This document shows positions 56,874 to 64,000 of a stretch of DNA of 64,000 nucleotides, one piece after another; the first letter of the stretch is position 1, and each line of letters opens with the position of its first letter. This stretch comes from Acheta domesticus (lineage: Eukaryota; Arthropoda; Insecta; Orthoptera; Gryllidae), in the NCBI GenBank assembly GCA_031308135.1, contig JAHLJT010002630.1, positions 98,252,141-98,316,140 on the forward strand. Reading direction: 5' to 3'. Made by a program: the position numbers and the translations under genes. The notes under the pieces were generated by a model. The model had not been told where the DNA came from. It did no database searches and saw only the letters and a program-made list of their open reading frames with translations.

Positions 56874-57410
56874 CGGAAGGGGTGGCTTAGAGCATCAACT
56901 AATATCACTGCAATGCTTCTTATCGGAGGTTCTAGGTTCGAGTGCCGACGGTGGCAGGACTTTCGACACTAGCTAGATAGGTAGGTAAGTAGAGTTCAGT
57001 CGATGTCTGAAGGAGAATTCTCGCAGCCGGTAATTTTCCGTGGTTTCTCCGGTGAATACCAGGCGACTTCCAGAACAGTAACCGTAATAAATGGGCTACG
57101 CACCGCGCGCGATCTTTCCTTCCTCCTCCTTGTCCTGTCCTCACCTCTTACTTACGCACACGTACACTGACATGCACTTCATTACCTCACATGCCGGGAA
57201 ACCGATCGGGGGCTCAGACCTTGCCTAGGTTGGGGCAGTGCCTCGTTGCTGGGAGACACCTGGTTGGGGAAAATCCGGCTAGCCGGCGGTCGGTGGGTGT
57301 CAGATCTCATCATCTAGCTGGGGAAGATCATTGCCACCACTCGACGAAAAAGTTCTACACTTACGGGACTAATGACCTCAGCAGTTGACACGCCTGGACT
57401 CGCGAATCAA
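56874..57410 (+). mobile_element. SINE (family C), most complete copy
   Basis: About 540 bp: tRNA-like head (GGGGTGGCTTAGAGCATCAA, B-box-like TAGGTTCGAGTGCCG), middle with CCGCGCGCGATCTTTCCTTC, 3' part with GGGAAACCGATCGGGGGCTC and TTACGGGACTAATGACCTCA, ending before an ATCAATCAA tail. Reference copy for the other family-C fragments. Confidence 0.75.
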
Positions 57411-57724
57411 TCAATCAACAATACAAGCGCCAAAACTCTATTCCAGATTTTAACCAAAATGTATATTCCTTACTGGTTGTTGCCGGAATTCCTCATTTTC
57501 GAAACGATGTTTTCATTTTCGGAGGTCGTTTAAGCGATGCTTCAGTTGTATTTTCAATTAAAACTAGTAGTGCTAGCGCAGCACGTACTTTCTCGTTCGT
57601 ATTTTCACGCAAAATTTCCCGAAAAGTACTAAATTTTTCGAAAAATTGTACATTCTCTTATTTGAAAATCTATCTTTAAGAAACAGATTTCATTAAGGAA
57701 ACAATCTCTAACTTTGCTATTTTA

Positions 57725-57975
57725 GACAGAAGACAGAAAGGCCCGTTTGTTAAGTGTCTGTTCCGGTATTCCCATTTATCGAATGAAGAAATCCTGGAAA
57801 ATTACCGATCAGAGCACCTGGCCGCTAGAATATTCATCCAGTTAGGGGCTTAATTCGATGTAGCTTTTTAGCTAGAGTTCGGAAAACCGCCACCGTCGGG
57901 ACTCGAACCTAGGACCTCCCGGCCAGTGGCACTGCAGTGACATCCGTTGACACTCCGAGCCACCCCTCCTAGTAT
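57725..57975 (-). mobile_element. SINE (family C), 5' part
   Basis: Minus strand with a canonical B box GGTTCGAGTCCC, the head GGGGTGGCTCGGAGTGTCAA and GCGGCCAGGTGCTCTGATCG. A palindromic MITE starts within 10 bp of its 5' end. Confidence 0.75.
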
Positions 57976-57980
57976 ATTTG

Positions 57981-58205
57981 TACTTGGGTTTTTATTTCTT
58001 GGCGCGTGTGGTCTTGTCTTCAGGATGGAATATCTCACGGTATTTCGCGTCGTTCTCGGTTGTGCCGTTAAAATTCTCATGATCGCCACTGTATCGAGCA
58101 GTGCTGGCAATCGTGCAACTCCTAGCGGCACGACCGAGAACGACACCAAATACCGTGAGATCCTGAAGACAAGCACCCACGCGCCAAGAAATAAAAACCC
58201 AAGTA
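57981..58205. mobile_element. palindromic MITE, family shared with 25984-26218
   Basis: TACTTGGGTTTTTATTTCTT ends, inverted arms through GGCGCGTG, CTTGTCTTCAGGAT, CTCACGGTATTT, CGTTCTCGGT and a TGTATCGAGCAGTG centre. 225 bp; target duplication not resolved. Confidence 0.75.
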
Positions 58206-59424
58206 TAGGTACTAAGATTTAAAACAAATAATGCATTTTATCACCCACTGACGAACACAGAAACGATAGTGAAGCTATTTTTTTTAGTTATAGCAGGAAG
58301 GTAAGCATACAGGATTTGACGTTTTCTGGGAGGGAGGGGGGCAGGAAAATTTCAAAATGCTACGAGATAAAATAAAACGAGAACGTCCAAAAACGTCATT
58401 TCTGTAATCACACTGGCGGGATTTCAATTTGCAAAAACATTTTAGTATTTTTGTTGAGAATCACCATCTTTTAAAAGTCATCACTTTTAAGTGTGTTCGA
58501 TTAGGTATAAGAACTTTTGAAATCTGTGAAATTAAAATTTTTATCAACACTTCACCTACTCCGTTCATGGGTGTCATTTTGACATCTGCAAGATAGTTCG
58601 CTTGGTGCTGTACCATATGATTACCCGTTTCTTTAATCGCTCTACCTGTTATTGTGAGTTTTCTGGTGAGATTATAAAATTATTGTCCCATTTATCACCC
58701 GACATCGTTTTCTGGTGCAACATATTTAGTGTCGAGCGATTGTTTCTATGAAGATTCAATTGTGTTTCCTTCTGAGAGTAGTGTTGGGTCGATAAATTGT
58801 AATCATTACGTAAGAGTGTATCTAAAACTTTTATCAGAGCGGTATTATTCTGCAGACTTTCCTGGGAATTTGCAAGATACTCCGCATAACGTTACGGAAG
58901 GACCTGCAGAAAACGACAATGATGACAGAGTCGACAACGAGTAAGAAGTTCCAGCTTACAGTGAAGTTGACTTAACAGACTTAGGTATCATGTGGAGAAC
59001 ATATCTAAGTATACATGAGTAACTTTTAGCTAAATATTGCTTAGGCAGTTTCTTTTATGAACCTGTATGATATTAAGAGCGTTCTTGTTGCGTTGTTTTT
59101 TCGAAACAATTTTTTCGAAAAATGAATATTTTTAAGAGAGACAAATGACCGAGAAAATGAAGAAAGTATAGAAAGCCGTGAAAATACAAAGTTTTCAGGT
59201 ATCGGGCCAACAATCAACAGAAATTCGAAAGTGTCGAAACGACATCCTTGGTCGGAGTAAGTAGATACAAAATCCAGGGAGTTCAAGTGAAAATGTTATT
59301 AAAGGGTCAACTACAATAATGACGTTTATTGTACCTCAGATGAAAGTGCTTCACTCAGACGCACCGCCAAATAATCGCATTTGCTGTTGCACACTAGTGC
59401 GTAAACATTATTTTCAGGAACTTT
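58206..59424. other. unassigned stretch
   Basis: A 71-codon frame (58729-58944) with an acidic end has no known relative and no ATG at its start. No other features. Confidence 0.4.
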
Positions 59425-60055
59425 CAGTCAGAGACAGAGACATCCAGAGGAAGAGTCAGTGAGAGACACAGTCAGTCCCAGGCAGAGTCAGTCAGAGACA
59501 CAGACACAGATATCCAGAGGAAGAGTCAGCCAGAGGCAGAGAGACAGACAGAGGCAGTCAGCCAGAGGCAGACAGCCAGAGGCAGACAGCCAGAGGCAGA
59601 CAGCCAGAGGCAGAGAGACAGCCAGAGGGAGAGAGAGGCAGCCAGAGGGAGAGAGAGAGACAGCCAGAGAGAGAGACAGCCAGAGAGAGAGACAGCCAGA
59701 GAGAGAGACAGCCAGAGAGAGAGAGAGACAGCCAGAGGCAGAGAGACAGCCAGAGGCAGAGAGGCAGCCAGAGGCAGAGAGGCAGCCGGAGGGAGAGAGA
59801 GACAGCCAGAGAGAGAGAGAGTGACAGCCAGAGGGAGAGAGACAGCCAGAGGCAGAGAGACAGCCAGAAGCAGAGAGACAGCCAGAGGGAGAGAGAGGCA
59901 GCCAGAGGGAGAGAGAGGCAGCCAGAGGGAGAGAGAGGCAGCCAGAGGGAGAGAGACAGCCAGAGGGAGAGAGACAGCCAGAGGGAGAGAGACTGCCAGA
60001 GAGAGAGAGGGAGAGAGAAAGACAGCCAGAGGCAGAAACAGCCAGAGACATCTAC
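59425..60055. repeat. purine-rich minisatellite
   Basis: About 50 imperfect copies of a 10-14 bp unit of the type CAGCCAGAGGCAGAGAGA over 630 bp. It creates long meaningless open frames on both strands (RGRETARGRE... on plus, SLSLPLAVSL... on minus). Confidence 0.9.
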
Positions 60056-60261
60056 AGTCTGGCAGAACTACAGACGGACAGATACGGTCACTGTCACAGT
60101 CACAGAGGCAATCATTTCTGAAACATTTTCTCAATACCATTGATTCCAAACGCGCGCGTTTTCATCAAAAGTATCGAGATCGATTTTTCGCACGATTACG
60201 TAACTCTCCACACTGCGTATCCATACTCTCTCTCTCCACACTACGAGAACGTTAAAAAGAG

Positions 60262-60880
60262 GAAAAAAAGAAGTCCTTCGAGGTCCGCGGTTCGGCACCC
60301 GCCAAGCCCCCTCACCGTCGCACGTTGCGCGTCTGAGGGACGTGCGAACTCGCTATATTACTGCAGAAGGCGGAAATAGCATCTGGCGGAGGTCTGCAAC
60401 AGGGGATATGAAAATAGGCCTCACCGCGTCGAGCCGTTTTAACTCCCTGGAGAAGGGGGGACGGCGCAAGGGAGGGGGCGGGGGGGCAGAGAGGGGGTGG
60501 GGGGTGGGGGGAGAGGAGGCGGGCGCCAGTCCCAAGGAGGCCTTCCAAATTCTGGAGTCGCCAAGGTTAGTTCGACGATAGGAATCCGCTGTAAGGAGCC
60601 GGAAAAAAATGCTTTCGTATTAGTTTTTCGTAATCGATAGTACGAAGACAAACGCGTCTCTCGGGGGAGTAATTTTGAAAATGTGACCTCGTTAGCGCCA
60701 AGGTTTCAAAAATATCCCCGACGTGACAGCGCACGCCACAAGGGAGGAGGTTGTTTCAAAACTCGCGCGAACGGCGCTGTCCAAGCTGAGGAAACGGTCG
60801 TCGGGGGAGAATTTTGTTTAATGTTCGCTTCTACTACGGGAAGTGCGATGTGTAGTTTGTAGTGCTGGTTTCCCGAGGTT
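60262..60880. other. CpG-rich and G-rich stretch
   Basis: Rich in CG dinucleotides (CCGCGG, TCGCACG, CTCGCGCGAACGGCGC), with a G-run block at 60453-60535 of at least eight runs of three or more G, suited to G-quadruplex formation. Could be a promoter or first exon of a gene outside the window; no coding frame recognised. Confidence 0.4.
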
Positions 60881-62600
60881 TACGCTCAAGAAACATTCTG
60901 ACTGTTGCAAAACTGACAAACTTTATCTTGGTTTCTTTTAGGCACTCTTTTTTGCTTTGGAGGAATTTTCCTTGAACTAAAAAATACGATGTATATTTAT
61001 AAGGTAGCTTAGAGTGGCATCTTCGCAGGCTACTTTTTTAATTTTAGAAATTTTGATGTGATAATTCATAAAAAAACGAAATTTTAAAAGAAAAGCAGTT
61101 GCCTAACGTGACTAAGATCGGACATAAAAAATTACATTAAAACGGTATGATTAGAAATACATTATAAATGTATATCAACATATATCATGTATATGTTTGT
61201 ATATTTAATTATGTATGATTTTGGCGATTGACTGTATTTATAAACAAATAAACTATTATAAACAAATTGTATCGTTTCAAAATGAGGTTTTTTGTCTAAT
61301 GAAACAAATAGTAACGAACCATTTTATATCGGAAAGGCAGTACGGTAATTCAAGAAGTTTCAACTTTCGCGGTATGTTGTAATCCCTCTCCCCCAAATTT
61401 TTTTCTTGAATTCTGTCTCAATCTTTAGAAGGATAACGCTAAAATTAGTGCCCATCGACGAAGTTTTATGGAGAGGAATCGTATAACTAGTGAGCACCAC
61501 TGCAGGTGCCTTAACCCTACCCCCAAACTCATTTTAGATACTTGAGATCACCCAACACACATTTTTTGTGACCTCTGTTTTAATGTTTTGGAAATATATG
61601 AAAACAAGTTAAGTTGCCCAGGGTTAGACGAAAAAACGTTGAATGGCGAAATATTCTCACTTGCCCCTAATTAATTTTTGTATTGATAACAATACAAAAA
61701 AACAAATTTGCAGTTCGTTTACCGATCAAAACAAGTTTTCCATTACTCGGAAGCGAAAATATCTAGTTTTCAAACGTTGCTAACTTCGCTCTGTTTGAAA
61801 CTTTTATTCCATCAATCAACTATTAATATTTAAAATATTGGGAAGGGGATATTGTACTCAAGAAAACATGCTCAGTTGGTACTTCTCCCTCATACAACAT
61901 ATACAATTTTTTGTTGTTGTTTGATGGAAGAATTGCAAATAAATCAAAAGGATGAAAGGGGTCTAACATGAATATCGGAATATGAAAGGGGTCTAACATG
62001 AATAACGAACATACGAAGATAACCAGATAACTATATAAAGTAGTGCTGAAAGAAACCGCATCACTTAAAAAAATGGGCATTCAGTAGTTTCCTAATCCAA
62101 TATTCTCTTACAAATTGATAATATATTTTACGTAGACTATATGATGTTTCTGATTCCATTACCTTGATAACTCATTCGATTTTTGCAAATCAGGTGGTAA
62201 ATTTTCGGGATTATATTGCAGATTACAACTGTGAGCGGGTTAATGCGATTTTTTAGCACTACTATATGCATGTATGTATGTCAACGACCCCCATCTCGAT
62301 CAGGTTTTTGTCCAGTTTCCCTGATCCATTGAGCAAATGCTCAGATGGCCCCTTGTTTTGCTTCTGGACGTAAATGTAGCTTCACTGTGCGCACGTTTTG
62401 TTGAGCACTCCTTTTGCTTGTAGTTCATTTACCGTTGAAATTGATTTTCTATAACTCGGGAAACAAACATTTTTCAAATATTTTTAATTTTTCTAAAATT
62501 ATTATTTTCTAAATTCATTTTTTCGTTTGTTTTTTTTTATTCTGGCCCTCAAGAAAATGTGCGCAGAAAAATTTCTTTCCCCACACGTCATATGAGCCAT
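60881..62600. other. AT-rich stretch with one short tandem repeat
   Basis: A 29-bp unit around ATGAAAGGGGTCTAACATGA is present twice (61948-62001). The segment 62520-62600 matches 36747-36805 inversely. No gene seen. Confidence 0.45.
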
Positions 62601-62607
62601 TCCATGG

Positions 62608-63002
62608 TTACGTACGTTACATCCGTACAGTATATAATTCCTTGTAACTTCCACAAAATTCAAATAGAATTATTTTAGAATGCTACAAAATATAGAACTG
62701 GAGATGCCCTAACAGGATATTAGTACATTTGATTCAGAAGTGAAAAAAGTAACAAGCTACTTTGTTTCAAATGAGTGTTGCGTACGTTACAGAATTTGGA
62801 CATGGCACATCGTGAGATCTGCCTTAAATAGAAATCTCTGTGAATCCTTTACCGTAAGATTTTTGATGTATTTTTTTATATGTAGCTAGAATCATGATTA
62901 TAAAATTGGTACCAACACATTTTAATGAAAACCTTTATTTTTACCAAAAAACATAATTTTGTGGTGTTACGTATGTTACAGCACATTGTTACGTACGTTA
63001 CA
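62608..63002. repeat. four copies of a palindromic 14-mer
   Basis: TTACGTACGTTACA at 62608-62621 and 62989-63002, TTGCGTACGTTACA at 62778-62791, TTACGTATGTTACA at 62967-62980. They lie within 0.5 kb downstream of the transposase-like gene. Confidence 0.8.
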
Positions 63003-63091
63003 TTGTGCCAAATAGTCAAAAAAAATATATCTTACATTTCCTATAACTTAATTTAAACATGAATTTACATTTTAATTAACATTTAAAAGTA

Positions 63092-64000
63092 TTATTTTAC
63101 TCCTTTTCTTTTGTAATTGTTTGTTTTAAACATAGTGCAAGAAATCTTTTGGGAAGAACTTGTAGGTGCAGCAAGGATGCTTGTATCACTTTCTGATTTA
63201 AAGAAGTGTTTGGAATGTAGTCTCTGGACTGCCTGCACATTTTGCCACCTTCTATTAAGAAGATCTTTCGATGCAGTAATTTCATCTGATGTCAGTAGAA
63301 GAGCTGTAATGCTTGTACTCACTTTCTGCAAACACTTGCAAAATTCAGAAGCTGACGTAACTTTCACTCTTCTTGACCGAATCTCATTCCACACCAGTCG
63401 TTTGGAAAGTCCTCCTATTCCGTCGACAGCACCCTTTCCATGGGAAGTGGCAAAAAATACCCACTCTCCTTCATCTATTTGAAAATCATTTTTCAAGAAG
63501 CAAAGGTTAGAAAGAGTATATTTATTTTTGAATTGAGCTGCACAGCCGTCAGAAAAAACTGTCAGGTTATCCAGAGCGGGAAATTCTTTCTTCAATTCAA
63601 AATTATCTTTTTCATTGAAGCCCATACACAAAATTTATCATGAGTTGTCACATCACTAACAACTACAAATGAGCGAGTGCAATTGTCCGTTAACCAGGCA
63701 CAACAGGTGAATAGACTAATCTGGTCGTGGTTCCAGTGAGCTACTTGGATTTCATCGTGGGATATAACGCTGAAATTTTCCGCATAATCCACCTGAATTA
63801 CTGCTTGATTCAGACCAATGGCTTGCTTCCTTTTCTGAAAGTATTGGGATTGAACTTTCCTAACAAAGGAGTGGATTTTAAATAGGGCTAACTGGGTCTG
63901 GAGCTCATTAACTGCATCCTCAACCGTCCCTTCAATATCTATAAGTTTAGGTCGGCCATCAGTATCTTTCCACTGCTTCCATATTAATGTTTCATACAAG
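63092..64000 (-). pseudogene. transposase-like gene, frameshifted, 5' end outside the window
   Basis: The minus strand reads an N-terminal part (64000 to about 63625: NQAVIQVDYAENFSVIS, HWNHDQISLFTCCAWL, FVVVSDVTTHDKF) and, after a frame change near 63625, FPALDNLTVFSDGCAAQFKN, FFATSHGKGAVDGIGGLSKR and a charged C-terminus ending at 63092. The VDYAEN, SDG.AAQFKN and ATSHGKG..DGIGG..KR motifs recur in an unnamed protein family of multicopy genes in arthropods and cnidarians; the spaced acidic residues suggest an RNase H-like DDE nuclease, which is an inference. The single frameshift makes this copy probably dead. Confidence 0.65.

Noticed and set aside
59459..60255. Open frames of 121-207 codons on both strands
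   Set aside because: They come from the purine-rich minisatellite, where the short repeat contains no stops; composition is repetitive and there is no gene structure.
1..64000. CRISPR arrays, operons, rRNA genes, ribosome binding sites
   Set aside because: The window is eukaryotic: spliced genes, SINEs and LINEs; no spaced identical repeats of CRISPR type and no rRNA sequence.

Overview
This is a repeat-rich insect nuclear genome window with one recognisable multi-exon housekeeping-type gene, one intact single-exon secreted protein gene, and layer upon layer of transposable elements. The AT-rich introns, the invertebrate transposon families (Dong/R4 LINE, Tc1/mariner, hAT, Harbinger, Helitron, Ty3/gypsy, several tRNA-derived SINEs) and GATA-box promoter architecture fit an insect; the large, repeat-expanded character suggests a polyneopteran (cockroach/termite/orthopteroid type), which is an inference only.

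Layout. (1) 1-10669, minus strand: nine exons of DRC1 (CCDC164), the nexin-dynein regulatory complex subunit of motile cilia and sperm flagella; the 3' end runs off the window. Its introns hold Helitron debris, a SINE, a hAT MITE and a small perfect hairpin insertion. (2) 11010-17164: a nest of transposons, each with readable target-site duplications: an outer TA-flanked inverted-repeat element containing a hAT element (itself holding a MITE) and a P-like 8-bp-TSD element (itself holding a Harbinger MITE). (3) 18552-20632: a broken Dong/R4 LINE copy. (4) 21744-23120: an intact secreted leucine-rich-repeat protein with a GATA-rich, TATA-like promoter; a pseudogenised copy of its promoter and 5' coding region lies 6 kb downstream at 27515-27860. 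(5) 25-38 kb: hAT, mariner and palindromic MITEs, Helitron 3' ends, two inverted-dimer insertions carrying hammerhead-ribozyme-like motifs, and a SINE split by a Tc1 element split by a solo LTR. (6) 38834-47061: a very young Ty3/gypsy element with 2055-bp LTRs that are nearly identical, but whose pol gene has a stop and lacks the integrase core. (7) 47282-54770: Dong/R4 elements set in TAA repeats, including one full-length copy with an intact 1205-codon frame, plus SINEs. (8) 55-62 kb: Helitron ends, SINEs, a palindromic MITE, a purine-rich minisatellite and a CpG/G-rich stretch. (9) 63092-64000: part of a frameshifted transposase-like gene preceded by four copies of a palindromic 14-mer.

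How parts relate. The intact Dong element is the likely type of source for the truncated TAA-flanked copies, and perhaps also supplies SINE tails ending in TAA/TTA repeats. The gypsy element must have been copied with proteins from another copy. DRC1 and the LRR gene are the only two loci here likely to make host proteins; they are unrelated in function.
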